Below are positions 11,807 to 22,170 of a stretch of DNA of 64,000 nucleotides, piece after piece. This DNA is from Yersinia artesiana (lineage in GTDB: Bacteria; Pseudomonadota; Gammaproteobacteria; Enterobacterales; Enterobacteriaceae). Position 1 is the first letter of the stretch. The number at the start of each line of letters is the position of its first letter. The notes beneath the pieces are model-generated. The model was not told the origin of the DNA. It saw nothing but the letters and a program-made list of their open reading frames with translations, and did not search any database. Both the position numbers and the translations under genes were made by a program. The stretch spans positions 19,189-83,188 of the forward strand of contig NZ_CACVAD010000022.1 in NCBI RefSeq assembly GCF_902726545.1, in the 5' to 3' direction.

Positions 11807-12275
11807 TCAGATAACTGGAACTAACGATTTCATCATATACACACTTAATGGGTCATATTCATCGCGGCCAAATTGAGATGTTAATTCAAAACCTAATCCG
11901 TTGATATAACTTTATCGCATCAGGCTGACACACTCCCGTTTCCAGGTAAATATTCTTTAAATTTAATATATTAGCTTGGTGTGGTAGTGCGGTCATTAAC
12001 CATGAAACAACCCCATATCCTCGATAATCCGAGCTGACAAAAACGCGCTTAACTTCAGGGTACGGCGTCTTGGGCATTGTCAGAATAGCGCATCCAATAA
12101 TATTTTCTTCACATTTAGCAACATAAACGAATGTTTCTATCTGAGCCAAACTTTCGAGAGATTCCGCATGATGATTTCCACAGGGGTATAGTGCAGATTG
12201 ATGCGCATCTAATTGAGTCATTAATGTAAGAAGCTCAGGAATAAATAGGTCGGCTTGGCAAATTTCAATATTCAT
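11807..12275 (-). pseudogene. GNAT-family N-acetyltransferase, frameshifted near the C-terminus
   Basis: The open part (11886-12275, 129 residues) is a GNAT acetyltransferase. It has the IIGCAILTMP strand, the acetyl-CoA loop region VSSDYRGYGVVSWL and the final LYQRI. Directly after LYQRI the frame hits RF-stop. In the next frame the expected tail continues as GFELTSQFGRDEYDPLSVYM and ends in a normal stop at 11807-11809. Removing one base (the A of ATTAGG at about 11897) restores a 155-residue protein typical of the family. It is thus a +1 frameshift, or else a sequencing error. The substrate is unknown. Confidence 0.8.
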
Positions 12276-12525
12276 AGTACCCCCTTTGGGCCGAAACCTA
12301 TATCTTAGTCAGGAAATGTAAAACATTTGTATCAGAATGCCAGAAGTATGAATATTCACTATAGTCTTATAAGTAAGGCTGCAAAGAGAACGATATATAC
12401 ATCTTACTTCTTAACTACAGCCAAATTTATGTGAACTATATTGACAGTCTGTATGTGACATTACGTTATTTGATTTGTGAAGATGAGAAACAGTGCCAAA
12501 TTGGGTTAGATATGGATGAAAAACA

Positions 12526-13431
12526 ATGAGAAAAAGTAAAATTGGACTGGCACTGGGCGCTGGGGCTGCAAAAGGATGGGCGCACATTGGTGTCATTAAC
12601 GCGCTGAAAAAGATGGGCGTCGAGATTGATGTTGTCGCTGGATGTTCAGTCGGCTCATTGGTCGGCGCCGCCTACGCGAGTGATCATCTGGATGCCATGG
12701 AGCGCTGGGTGCGTTCATTTAAATACTGGGATGTTATCCGTTTGATGGATTTTTCGTGGCGGCGCAGTGGATTATTACGCGGGGAACGGGTTTTTAATGC
12801 TGTAAACGAAATAATCGAAGTACAGGACATTGCCGATTGTGTATTACCTTTCGGATCTGTGGTGACAAATTTAACTACCGGGCGGGAGCTGTGGCTTACT
12901 GAGGGTGATATTAAGCAAGCAATCAGGGCATCATGCAGTATGCCCGGCCTATTCTCACCGGTATGGTTTGGAGGGTATTGGCTGGTTGATGGCGCAGTAG
13001 TTAACCCGGTTCCAATCTCTTTGGCCAGAGCAATGGGAGCAGATAGGGTTATTGCGGTTGATTTGCAGCATGATGCACATCTCATTCAGCAAGAAATTCT
13101 TTCCGCTCAAGCACCTCTTGAGGACAAACCTGCAGATATGCCGGATAGTTGGCGCGGGCGTTTAAGGGCACGAATAACGAACTTATCCTCTAACAACCCG
13201 ACGAAGAATGCGCCCAGTGCCATGGAAATAATGTCTACTTCGATTCAAGTATTAGAAAACCGGTTGAAACGTAATCGCATGGCTGGCGATCCTCCTGATG
13301 TTCTCATTCAACCTTATTGTCCACAAATATCTATGTTGGATTTTCATCGTGCGGATGAAGCCATTGCTGCGGGGCAATTAGCCGTAGAGAAGTGTGAAGA
13401 ACAATTATATCACCTGATCAGGCACCGATAG
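12526..13431 (+). CDS. rssA: Patatin-like phospholipase family protein RssA
   Basis: This is a 301-residue patatin-fold protein. The oxyanion loop GAGAAKGW (residues 11-18), the nucleophile elbow GCSVG with Ser41, and the DGA motif of the Ser-Asp dyad (VDGAVVNPVP) are intact, so it is probably a lipid or ester hydrolase. The substrate is not established. It precedes rssB, as in E. coli. The start follows a weak GGAT ribosome-binding site. Confidence 0.95.
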   Translation: MRKSKIGLALGAGAAKGWAHIGVINALKKMGVEIDVVAGCSVGSLVGAAYASDHLDAMERWVRSFKYWDVIRLMDFSWRRSGLLRGERVFNAVNEIIEVQDIADCVLPFGSVVTNLTTGRELWLTEGDIKQAIRASCSMPGLFSPVWFGGYWLVDGAVVNPVPISLARAMGADRVIAVDLQHDAHLIQQEILSAQAPLEDKPADMPDSWRGRLRARITNLSSNNPTKNAPSAMEIMSTSIQVLENRLKRNRMAGDPPDVLIQPYCPQISMLDFHRADEAIAAGQLAVEKCEEQLYHLIRHR

Positions 13432-13532
13432 CACAAGTTGGTGTTTGTAAAACAGCGCATAACAATTTCTGACAAGCACAAACAATCATTTTGAGCCACT
13501 ATTACCATTAAGGTTAGTAAGAGAAGCAGTGC

Positions 13533-14549
13533 ATGGAAAAACCATTAGCAGGTAAAAATATTTTAGTCGTTGAGGATGAAACCGTTTTCCGCTCAGTTCT
13601 TGCGGGATTCTTAGAGTCACTCGGCGCGACAATTCACCAAGCAGAAAATGGGCAGGTAGCCCTGCAACAGCTAAAAATTCAGGTTCCTGACTTAATACTT
13701 TGCGATCTGGCGATGCCGGTGATGGGGGGGATAGAGTTTGTCGAGCGTCTACTGATTCAAGGGGTGAAGGTGCCAGTTTTAGTCATATCTGCCACCGATA
13801 AAATGACGGATATCGCTCAAGTCTTACGCCTGGGGGTAAAGGATGTTTTGCTGAAGCCGATTGGCGATCTAAATCGCTTACGTGAAGCTGTACTTGCTTG
13901 TCTTTACCCCGCATTGTTCACCTCACATGCCATTGAAGAAAATGAACTTATTCAAGATTGGGAGGCGTTGCGTAAGAACCCTTATGACGCCGCTCAGTTA
14001 TTAAAACAGCTACAACCACCCGCCCAGCAAACGCTTGCACGTTGCCGTATAAATTATCGTCAATTAACCATGGTTGAGAAACCAGGGCTAGTATTGGATA
14101 TTGCTGCGCTGTCAGACAAAGATTTAGCCTTTTACTGCCTGGATGTCACGCGGGCAGGAGATAACGGCATTTTGGCGGCGTTACTGTTAAGAGTGTTATT
14201 CAACGGGATCCTCCAGGAGCATTTGGCTCATCAACAACATCGTTTACCACAGATGTCATCTCTACTCGAACAATTGAACCAACTCTTAAGACGTACTCAT
14301 TTGGAGGGCCAGTTTCCTTTGCTGGTGGGCTATTACCATGTCGAGTATCAAAATCTGATTCTTGTTTCTGCGGGTTTGCATGCCAATGTCAACGCCGGAA
14401 AAAATCAGATTCAACTGAGTAATGGTGTGCCTTTAGGTACGTTAAAAACCACTCATTTAAATCAAATTAGCCAACGTTGTGATGCATGGCAGTGCCAGGT
14501 TTGGGGGGGAGGTAGCCGTTTACGCTTGATGCTTTCAACTGATGAATAG
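13533..14549 (+). CDS. rssB: RpoS-directed adaptor/response regulator RssB
   Basis: RssB is the adaptor that delivers sigma-S to the ClpXP protease during growth. It is 338 residues: a receiver domain (about 8-125) with phospho-acceptor Asp58 in LCDLAMP and the acidic pair Glu14/Asp15, then a helical linker, then a degenerate PP2C-like domain that contacts sigma-S. The length matches E. coli RssB. It is 101 bases downstream of rssA and possibly co-transcribed with it. Confidence 0.95.
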   Translation: MEKPLAGKNILVVEDETVFRSVLAGFLESLGATIHQAENGQVALQQLKIQVPDLILCDLAMPVMGGIEFVERLLIQGVKVPVLVISATDKMTDIAQVLRLGVKDVLLKPIGDLNRLREAVLACLYPALFTSHAIEENELIQDWEALRKNPYDAAQLLKQLQPPAQQTLARCRINYRQLTMVEKPGLVLDIAALSDKDLAFYCLDVTRAGDNGILAALLLRVLFNGILQEHLAHQQHRLPQMSSLLEQLNQLLRRTHLEGQFPLLVGYYHVEYQNLILVSAGLHANVNAGKNQIQLSNGVPLGTLKTTHLNQISQRCDAWQCQVWGGGSRLRLMLSTDE

Positions 14550-14871
14550 GTTTTATTGTAAGTTAATGACTGAATAAAGTATTTGCTTAACTAATCTATT
14601 ACCGCATTTGTTATCTGCAATGTCTATCCTAATACAAATGGTTCTATAACGAATCTGTGAAATAAGCCTAATTTGTTTCAATCGATGTGTGCAGCCGAGA
14701 TGTCCTAATTATCGGTTGATATACTTTCTTCCTTACTTGTTTCTAAAGTTTTTCAACCTGCTTTATTGTTCGCAGGCAATAAGATGTGTCACCTCAGGCT
14801 AAATTAAGGTTAGTTCTTGATAATGGTCAGCAGCACGCTCCTTATTGAATATAAACTCGAGGACTGATCGA
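14550..14871 (+). promoter_or_regulatory. rssB-ugd intergenic region
   Basis: This 322-base AT-rich gap presumably carries the ugd promoter. I looked for a JUMPStart-type element and PhoP or Rcs boxes and found none I could defend. There is no gene. Confidence 0.35.
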
Positions 14872-16221
14872 ATGAAAGTTACGGTTTTTGGCATTGGTTA
14901 TGTAGGGCTAGTCCAGGCTGCAGTCTTGGCAGAAGTTGGCCATGATGTTCTGTGCATAGATATTGATGAGAACAAAGTTGCTGACCTACAGAACGGCCGT
15001 ATCGCTATTTTCGAACCTGGATTAGCGCCGTTGGTAAAAGAAAATTACGATGAGGGTAGACTCCGATTTTCTACGGATGCAGCAGAAGGGGTGAAGCATG
15101 GTGCTATTCAATTTATTGCCGTAGGTACTCCTCCTGATGAGGACGGTGCCGCAGATCTGCAATATGTCCTTGAAGTTGCCAGTACCATTGCTAACTATAT
15201 GGATACTCCGAAAGTCATTATTGATAAATCAACCGTGCCTGTAGGGACTGCGGAAAAAGTGCAGCAAAGGATTCAAACTGTTCTACAGCAACGCGGGAAG
15301 CAAATAGCTTTCAATGTCGTTTCAAACCCTGAATTTCTAAAAGAAGGGGCAGCGGTTGCTGACTGCAAACGACCTGAGCGTATCGTTATCGGTATTGATA
15401 CAGATGATAACAGCGTCATCGATTTAATTAGTGAACTATACGAACCATTTAATCGAAATCATGACCGGATGTTAATTATGGATATCCGTAGTGCTGAGCT
15501 GACGAAATATGCTGCAAATGGCATGTTGGCAACTAAAATCAGCTTTATGAATGAGATTGCTAATATCGCTGAATGTCTTGGGGCAGATATCGAAAAGGTG
15601 CGACAAGGTATTGGTTCTGATTCGCGCATTGGCTACCATTTTATTTACTCCGGTTGTGGCTATGGTGGCTCTTGTTTCCCCAAAGATATTCAGGCGTTAA
15701 TTCGTACAGCTGAAAGTTGTGGCTATCAGCCACAACTGCTGCAGGCTGTCGAACGAGTCAATAATGAGCAGAAATTTAAATTGGTCGAATTTATTCAGCA
15801 TCATTTTGATTCACAACTGGCTGGGAAAACATTGGCTCTCTGGGGATTAGCATTCAAACCCAATACAGATGATATGCGAGAGGCCCCAAGCCGTATTTTA
15901 ATGGAGGCTTTGTGGAAAGCAGGGGTAACTATTCAAGCTTATGATCCAGAGGCGATGGATGAAGCACAGCGAATTTATGGTGCCAGAGATGACTTAAGAT
16001 TAATGGGTACAAAGGAGTCAGCATTACAAGGTGCTGATGCTTTGATTATTTGTACCGAATGGCAGAGTTTTAGGGCGCCCGATTTTGATATGATCAAGTC
16101 TCGCCTCAAGCATCCGGTTATTTTTGATGGGCGTAATTTGTACGATCCCGAACGCTTAAATAGCCGAGGTTTTACTTATTACGGGATTGGTCGTGGTGAT
16201 TCGATTAATCGTGCGCGTTAA
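14872..16221 (+). CDS. ugd: UDP-glucose 6-dehydrogenase
   Basis: Ugd oxidises UDP-glucose twice with NAD+ to UDP-glucuronate, the precursor of aminoarabinose for lipid A modification and of capsular sugars. The start chosen gives 449 residues beginning [20 protein letters not shown], with the Rossmann GxGYVG motif at once and a GAGGA ribosome-binding site eight bases upstream. An ATG nine codons earlier has no such support. The catalytic Cys268 lies in YGGSCFPKD. In E. coli galU occupies this spot between rssB and hns, so the neighbourhood differs from the E. coli one. Confidence 0.95.
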   Translation: MKVTVFGIGYVGLVQAAVLAEVGHDVLCIDIDENKVADLQNGRIAIFEPGLAPLVKENYDEGRLRFSTDAAEGVKHGAIQFIAVGTPPDEDGAADLQYVLEVASTIANYMDTPKVIIDKSTVPVGTAEKVQQRIQTVLQQRGKQIAFNVVSNPEFLKEGAAVADCKRPERIVIGIDTDDNSVIDLISELYEPFNRNHDRMLIMDIRSAELTKYAANGMLATKISFMNEIANIAECLGADIEKVRQGIGSDSRIGYHFIYSGCGYGGSCFPKDIQALIRTAESCGYQPQLLQAVERVNNEQKFKLVEFIQHHFDSQLAGKTLALWGLAFKPNTDDMREAPSRILMEALWKAGVTIQAYDPEAMDEAQRIYGARDDLRLMGTKESALQGADALIICTEWQSFRAPDFDMIKSRLKHPVIFDGRNLYDPERLNSRGFTYYGIGRGDSINRAR

Positions 16222-16540
16222 GTGATAAAGATGGTTTTATGTGTTGGGTGCAAAATTAAATTAGTTTTTGTTTTGTCGCCAACTCTAATCCCCGCAGGAT
16301 TCAGCCACCGTGGTTTGCCACTGAATTTACTTTATATCACAAAACAAGGGTGTCGATTTGGCTGTTATATCGATTATTGTATTGTTATAAATTAGCAGAG
16401 CATTCTTATCGACACTCGGTGATAGTGGTAACAGCACGTTATTTATTGGGAATGATATGTTCAGATTGACTGTTGTTTATCAATTTTGGGGATAGGATAA
16501 TTCAGCGGGATGTCGTCAAGTTTTAGCTTTTTAAAACAGG
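16222..16540. other. ugd-hns convergent intergenic region
   Basis: This spacer separates two convergent genes. Apart from the terminator at its right end, I see no gene or recognisable repeat. Confidence 0.4.
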
Positions 16541-16580
16541 GCAAAAAAATACCCCCCATATAATAGGAGGGTATTTTTAT
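16541..16580 (-). terminator. hns terminator, probably bidirectional
   Basis: On the minus strand ATACCCTCC and GGGGGGTAT pair around a short AT loop, with T-runs on both sides. The position fits termination of hns and, from the other side, of ugd. Confidence 0.8.
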
Positions 16581-16605
16581 CACAACAGTTAATTAACTAT
16601 CGCGA

Positions 16606-17016
16606 TTACAGCAGGAAATCATCCAGTGATTTACCTTGCTCTTCAATGGCTTTCTTGATTACAGCTGGAGTACGGCCTTGGCCAGTCCAGGTTTTAACAT
16701 CGCCATTTTCGTCTGTGTACTGATATTTAGCAGGGCGTGCAGCACGTTTTGATTTACCAGTAGCGGCTTTAGCAGCTGCCATGGTATTTAGCAGTTCATT
16801 TGGATCAATACCGTCGGCAATAAGCATTTCACGGTATTGCTGTAATTTACGTGTGCGTTCTTCGATCTCTGCTTGTGCCTGAGAGTCTTCTTCGCGGCGT
16901 TCGTTAACGACCACTTCGAGTTTCTCAAGCATTTCTTCTAAAGTTTCAAGAGTGCATTCACGTGCTTGTGCACGCAGAGTACGGATGTTGTTAAGAATCT
17001 TTAACGCTTCGCTCAT
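16606..17016 (-). CDS. hns: Histone-like nucleoid-structuring protein H-NS
   Basis: H-NS silences AT-rich, often horizontally acquired, DNA and organises the nucleoid. It is 136 residues. The N-terminal coiled-coil dimerisation region (about 1-65) begins [20 protein letters not shown], a flexible linker follows, and the C-terminal DNA-binding domain carries the signature TWTGQGRTP. It lies upstream of tdk in opposite orientation, as in E. coli. Confidence 0.99.
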   Translation of the reverse strand: MSEALKILNNIRTLRAQARECTLETLEEMLEKLEVVVNERREEDSQAQAEIEERTRKLQQYREMLIADGIDPNELLNTMAAAKAATGKSKRAARPAKYQYTDENGDVKTWTGQGRTPAVIKKAIEEQGKSLDDFLL

Positions 17017-17755
17017 TGTCCTGGTCTCAAATTATAATTGGTGGGGGGGCGTCTGGATAATAATAGAGTGCTATTTTAATTTCTGCAATAGCCAATTTGA
17101 TTAGCATACTCGAATTTACGTATTTTATTAGTGAAAAGTTGCTGCTTGCTACTAATAAACGCAAGACTCTTGTTATTATCTGAGCTGTTTTTAACGTAAA
17201 TCTTCGTTTTACTCGCTAATGATCCTACTCGCTAACATGATTCTCTCACTAAGTTATAAGTTTGCTTTATATCAATAAAGCAAAAATACGCTACTTCTCA
17301 TGTTGAGGGGCACAATAACTGAACATACAAGCGCAGTGCGATATTGATATAGCCGCGATGACATATTGTGTAAAAAAAGAGGATTTTCAAGCTTTGTCAG
17401 ATTGGGCAATATTTGTTATCACTATTTTACGAATTAATCATGAGAGCACATTACCCATATCATTAATGAACCAATCGTGCGGCCTACATATCAAACACTA
17501 TTGCTTTCATATCGTTCTAACCTGGTTAATGTTCAAGCAGTAATCCTTTTAGTGTACCAATATTGTGAAATGAGTCATGTAATGCGCCTAATAATAGAGA
17601 AGCATTTAACATGATAGTTCTGTCAGTATCATTACTTAATATAGAAAACAGTAATATACGGGAAGCAGTCTCCCCCGCGAAAACTCTGAATTTATGATAA
17701 ACTGCGTGCACATTGTCAATGTGACCATTTATTAGACCATTGGAGTTACGGGCCC
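17017..17755. promoter_or_regulatory. hns-tdk divergent promoter region
   Basis: This 739-base AT-rich interval lies between the divergent hns and tdk genes. It must hold both promoters. Such AT-rich DNA is a plausible site for H-NS autoregulation, but I could not mark specific sites. Short frames at 17358-17543 and 17526-17786 lack ribosome-binding sites and overlap one another, so I do not call them. Confidence 0.5.
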
Positions 17756-18355
17756 ATGGCTCAACTTTATTTTTATTATTCAGCAATGAATGCAGGCAAA
17801 TCTACCGCGCTATTGCAGTCTTCTTATAACTACCAAGAGCGAGGTATGCGTACACTGGTGTTTACCGCCGAGATTGATAATCGCTTTGGGGTCGGCACGG
17901 TCAGTTCGCGTATTGGCCTGTCTTCGCAAGCTCTGCTTTACAATAGCGGCACATCATTATTATCTATTATCGCCGCGGAACATCAGGAAAAACCGGTTCA
18001 TTGTATTTTACTTGATGAGTGCCAGTTTCTGACCAAAGATCAGGTTCAGGAATTGTGCCAGGTAGTAGATGAATTGCATATCCCTGTGCTGTGTTACGGC
18101 CTGCGCACTGATTTCCTTGGTGAGTTATTCCCTGGCAGTAAATACTTGTTGTCATGGGCTGATAAATTAGTCGAGCTAAAGACCATTTGTCATTGCGGGC
18201 GCAAAGCAAACATGGTGTTACGTTTGGATGCACAGGGTCGAGCAGTACACGATGGTGAACAAGTGGTCATTGGTGGGAATGAAAGCTACGTTTCGGTTTG
18301 TCGCCGCCATTATAAAGAAGCTATTAAAGCGGCTTGTCTCCAGCAATATCCTTAA
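17756..18355 (+). CDS. tdk: Thymidine kinase
   Basis: Tdk phosphorylates thymidine to dTMP with ATP in nucleoside salvage. It is 199 residues, a type II thymidine kinase, with the P-loop SAMNAGKST at residues 9-17, the DE(C)QF motif in LLDECQFLT, and the C-terminal zinc lasso using paired Cys/His (CHCGRKA and CRRH). The ATG follows a GGAG ribosome-binding site. Confidence 0.97.
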   Translation: MAQLYFYYSAMNAGKSTALLQSSYNYQERGMRTLVFTAEIDNRFGVGTVSSRIGLSSQALLYNSGTSLLSIIAAEHQEKPVHCILLDECQFLTKDQVQELCQVVDELHIPVLCYGLRTDFLGELFPGSKYLLSWADKLVELKTICHCGRKANMVLRLDAQGRAVHDGEQVVIGGNESYVSVCRRHYKEAIKAACLQQYP

Positions 18356-18712
18356 ATACCCCTAATTAGCAACAGAACACCTCACTGGCTGTTTTATTCA
18401 TACTGTGGGGTAGTTTTGCCTTTTATGATATTAATGCCGAATAGAACCCTACAGCCCCATCGGTAGCGCTTATCTGCAGTGCAAGCATCTCTAAAGGTTA
18501 TATTTTTGACTGAACACTTAAGTTAGCGTGCCCGCTGCACGTTCATTCCTTATTATCCCGCTGTAAATCGCCATTGACGGGGCAGTGCTAATTTATCTCG
18601 TGAGAGGTGTGATGAGGTAAGGGGAGAAATAAATCGCCGCTATGGTGCATTGAGGAGCCATACGTAAAGGTGATTGGTGAGGGGGGGAGATTGACTTGAA
18701 TGATGCTATAAA
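18356..18712. other. tdk-adhE convergent intergenic region
   Basis: This is about 360 bases between convergent genes. I see no gene; the only clear structure is the adhE terminator at the right. Confidence 0.4.
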
Positions 18713-18745
18713 AAGAAACCCCCAACGATTGTCGGGGGTTATATC
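18713..18745 (-). terminator. adhE terminator
   Basis: The minus strand reads AACCCCCGACAATCGTTGGG followed by GG and TTTCTTTTTAT: a GC-rich stem closed by a short loop, then a U-rich tail, 50 bases past the adhE stop. Confidence 0.85.
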
Positions 18746-18795
18746 TTTTTGTGAGTAACCTCATCCGTAGCTAAGGTTACTCACCAAGATAGAGA

Positions 18796-21471
18796 TTACT
18801 TCTTAGCTTTTTTCTCAACTTTTGGTGCTGGAGCTGCTACAGCAACTTCTGCACGGTCAAGCTCTTCGCTAAATTCACGGCCGTAGTAAGTATCCATCAA
18901 GATCTGTTTCAGCTCAGAGATCAGTGGGTAACGTGGGTTAGCACCGGTACACTGGTCATCGAATGCATCTTCAGACAGTTTGTCTACTTTAGCCAGGAAG
19001 TCTGCTTCTTGCACGCCAGCTTCACGAATTGATGCCGGGATGCCCAAATCAGCTTTGATTTCATCTAACCAAGCCAGCAGTTTCTGGATTTTCTGTGCAG
19101 TACGGTCGCCCGGAGCACTCAGACCCAGATGGTCTGCAATTTCAGCATAACGACGGCGCGCTTGTGGGCGGTCATACTGGCTGAAAGCAGTCTGTTTGGT
19201 TGGGTTGTCGTTCGCGTTATAGCGAATAACGTTAGAAATCAACATGGCGTTTGCCAGGCCGTGTGGGATGTGGAACTCAGAACCCAGTTTATGGGCCATT
19301 GAGTGGCAGACACCCAAGAAGGCGTTAGCAAAAGCGATACCCGCAATGGTCGCGGCATTGTGAACACGTTCACGTGCAACCGGATTTTTTGCCCCTTCGT
19401 GATAACTGGCTGGCAAGAATTCTTTCAGCAGTTTCAGCGCTTGCAGAGCCTGACCGTCAGAGTATTCGTTTGCCAATACAGAAACATAGGCTTCCAGAGC
19501 ATGGGTTACTGCGTCCAAACCACCGAAGGCACACAGTGACTTAGGCATATTCATAACCAGGTTGGCATCAACGATTGCCATATCTGGTGTCAATGCATAG
19601 TCAGCCAATGGATATTTCTGGCCAGTCGCATCGTCGGTCACAACGGCGAATGGTGTGACTTCTGAACCGGTACCTGATGTGGTGGTGACGGCGACCATTT
19701 TCGCTTTCACGCCCATTTTCGGGAACTTGTAAATACGTTTACGGATATCCATAAAGCGCAATGCCAGTTCTTCGAAATGAGTTTCAGGATGTTCGTACAT
19801 CACCCACATGATTTTGGCAGCATCCATCGGTGAACCACCACCCAGCGCGATGATCACGTCTGGTTTGAAGGAGTTCATCTGCTCTGCACCTTTACGTACG
19901 ATGCTCAGGGTAGGGTCTGCTTCAACTTCGAAGAAGACTTCAGTTTCAATACCGTGAGATTTTAGTACGCTGGTGATTTGATCGGCATAACCGTTGTTGA
20001 ACAGGTAGCGGTCAGTCACGATGAAGGCACGTTTTGCACCGTCAGTTGCCACTTCTTCCAACGCGATAGGCAGGGAGCCACGGCGGAAGTAAATAGATTT
20101 CGGGAGTTTATGCCACAACATGTTTTCTGCTCGCTTAGCCACAGTTTTCTTGTTGATCAAGTGTTTCGGACCGACGTTTTCAGAGATGGAGTTACCACCC
20201 CAAGAACCGCAACCCAGCGTCAGAGATGGCGCTACTTTGAAGTTATACAGGTCACCGATACCACCATGAGAGGCAGGCGTGTTGATTAAGATTCGGGCGG
20301 TTTTCATTTTATCGCCGAAATACTTAACGCGCGCTGGCTGATTATCCTGGTCTGTATACAGGCAAGATGTATGGCCGATACCGCCCATTTCCACCAGTTT
20401 TTCTGCTTTTTCAACTGCGTCTTCGAAGCTCTTCGCACGATACATCGCCAAAGTAGGAGACAGTTTTTCGTGAGCGAATGGCTCTGATTCATCAACAACT
20501 TTAACTTCGCCGATAAGAATCTTGGTATTAGCAGGAACTTTGATGCCGGCCATTTCAGCAATTTTAGGTGCTGGCTGACCCACGATAGCCGCATTCAGGC
20601 CACCGTTTTTCAGGATGATATCCTGAACAGCTTTCAGTTCCTTACCTTGTAACAGATAACCACCGTGGGAAGCGAAACGCTCACGGACAGCATCATAAAC
20701 TGAGTCAACCACAATGATTGACTGCTCTGACGCACAGATTACGCCGTTATCAAAGGTTTTAGACATCAAAATTGAGGCGACAACACGTTTGATATCTGCT
20801 GTTTCATCAACAACAACTGGCGTGTTACCTGCACCAACACCGATAGCTGGCTTACCTGAACTGTAAGCTGCTTTAACCATGCCTGGGCCACCGGTCGCCA
20901 GAATCAGGTTAATGTCTGGGTGATGCATCAGTTGGTTAGACAACTCAACTGTCGGCGCATCAATCCAACCAATAATATCTGCTGGCGCACCTGCGGCGAT
21001 AGCGGCTTGCAGCACGATATCTGCGGCTTTATTGGTTGCGTCTTTTGCACGTGGATGTGGAGAGAATACGATACCGTTACGGGTCTTCAGGCTAATCAAT
21101 GCTTTGAAGATAGCGGTAGAGGTTGGGTTAGTTGTTGGCACGATACCGCAAATCAAACCGATAGGTTCAGCGATAGTGATAGTACCAAAGGTTTTATCTT
21201 CTTCTAAAATGCCACAAGTCTTTTCATCTTTGTAAGCATTGTAAATGTATTCAGAAGCAAAGTGGTTTTTGATCACTTTGTCTTCCACAATACCCATGCC
21301 TGATTCTTCTACAGCTAATTTAGCCAGAGGAATACGGGCATCTGCTGCAGCCAGAGCTGCGGCACGGAAGATTTTATCAACCTGCTCTTGAGTGAAGTTG
21401 GCATACTCGCGCTGGGCTTTCTTGACGCGTGCTACTAGCTCGTTAAGTTCAGCGACATTCGTTACAGCCAT
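18796..21471 (-). CDS. adhE: Bifunctional acetaldehyde-CoA/alcohol dehydrogenase
   Basis: AdhE converts acetyl-CoA to acetaldehyde and then ethanol, regenerating NAD+ in fermentation. It assembles into spirosome filaments. It is 891 residues. The N-terminal CoA-acylating aldehyde dehydrogenase (about 1-440) has catalytic Cys246 in NGVICASEQS. The C-terminal iron-dependent alcohol dehydrogenase (about 450-870) has the metal-binding motif HSMAHKLGSEFHIPHG. A Lys/Ala-rich tail closes the protein. Length and domain order match E. coli AdhE. The long upstream region contains an FNR/CRP-like palindrome. Confidence 0.98.
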   Translation of the reverse strand: MAVTNVAELNELVARVKKAQREYANFTQEQVDKIFRAAALAAADARIPLAKLAVEESGMGIVEDKVIKNHFASEYIYNAYKDEKTCGILEEDKTFGTITIAEPIGLICGIVPTTNPTSTAIFKALISLKTRNGIVFSPHPRAKDATNKAADIVLQAAIAAGAPADIIGWIDAPTVELSNQLMHHPDINLILATGGPGMVKAAYSSGKPAIGVGAGNTPVVVDETADIKRVVASILMSKTFDNGVICASEQSIIVVDSVYDAVRERFASHGGYLLQGKELKAVQDIILKNGGLNAAIVGQPAPKIAEMAGIKVPANTKILIGEVKVVDESEPFAHEKLSPTLAMYRAKSFEDAVEKAEKLVEMGGIGHTSCLYTDQDNQPARVKYFGDKMKTARILINTPASHGGIGDLYNFKVAPSLTLGCGSWGGNSISENVGPKHLINKKTVAKRAENMLWHKLPKSIYFRRGSLPIALEEVATDGAKRAFIVTDRYLFNNGYADQITSVLKSHGIETEVFFEVEADPTLSIVRKGAEQMNSFKPDVIIALGGGSPMDAAKIMWVMYEHPETHFEELALRFMDIRKRIYKFPKMGVKAKMVAVTTTSGTGSEVTPFAVVTDDATGQKYPLADYALTPDMAIVDANLVMNMPKSLCAFGGLDAVTHALEAYVSVLANEYSDGQALQALKLLKEFLPASYHEGAKNPVARERVHNAATIAGIAFANAFLGVCHSMAHKLGSEFHIPHGLANAMLISNVIRYNANDNPTKQTAFSQYDRPQARRRYAEIADHLGLSAPGDRTAQKIQKLLAWLDEIKADLGIPASIREAGVQEADFLAKVDKLSEDAFDDQCTGANPRYPLISELKQILMDTYYGREFSEELDRAEVAVAAPAPKVEKKAKK

Positions 21472-22170
21472 AATGCTCTCCTGATAATGTTAAACTCTTT
21501 TAGTAAATGAGCTGTTGAAGCCTCTAGTATAGACAGGCTAAGCCGTGCTGTACTGTCAATTAGAGATAGTTTTTATAGCCTACTTTCTCATTGCTTACCG
21601 CTGATTTACTGAAAGAGCTTTAGGGTCACTAGGAATAAAGTGGGGGAAAACGGCCTATTTTCAACCCTGATACTCTATTTTCCAACAGAGTGACTTTCTA
21701 CCACGGCTCTGAGCTTAACTATTCTTAGGTATGTTTTTCGTGATTTAAATCACAAAATCGTTAAGCTGACACCATTCAGCAATTATTAGTTGAGAGTAAT
21801 TATCATTAGCGCAAATGAAACGATAAATCATGACGTTAAATCATCATTAACACCACAGGATATTAACAATAATAGTTATTTTAGCGGATAATAATTGACC
21901 ATGCATAAATGCTGGTTTATTCCATGGATTCCTATGACTAATTCTATTACATTAGCGCGCACATCTACTGGGGGATGTCCTAAGGGTGATTTTCAGTGAA
22001 AAGAACTGTTTTGTCAGGCAGTTGGGTCGTGAAGATCTGAGCGGTACTGATGACATCATTATTTGCACTGCAAATTTACCTCGCTTAGCCGTAAGATGTG
22101 TTGTCTCGGGCATTTAGTTTAATGACCTGATATCTGTGATGTATTTACGAGCAATTTCGCGGAGTGATGT
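21472..22170. promoter_or_regulatory. adhE/marC divergent promoter region
   Basis: This 699-base gap lies between divergent genes. adhE is known in E. coli for a long leader with multiple regulators. Besides one FNR/CRP-like dyad (listed separately), I see no gene and no unambiguous promoter. Confidence 0.5.
21739..21754. promoter_or_regulatory. FNR/CRP-like palindrome upstream of adhE
   Basis: CGTGATTTAAATCACA matches nine of ten CRP consensus positions and also carries the FNR core TGAT-N4-ATCA. It lies about 270 bases upstream of the adhE start. Anaerobic control of adhE is well known, but which protein binds this site is open. Confidence 0.5.

Noticed and set aside
17358..17786. Two short frames (61 and 86 residues) in the hns-tdk gap
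   Set aside because: They overlap each other on opposite strands, lack ribosome-binding sites, and the second runs into the tdk start.
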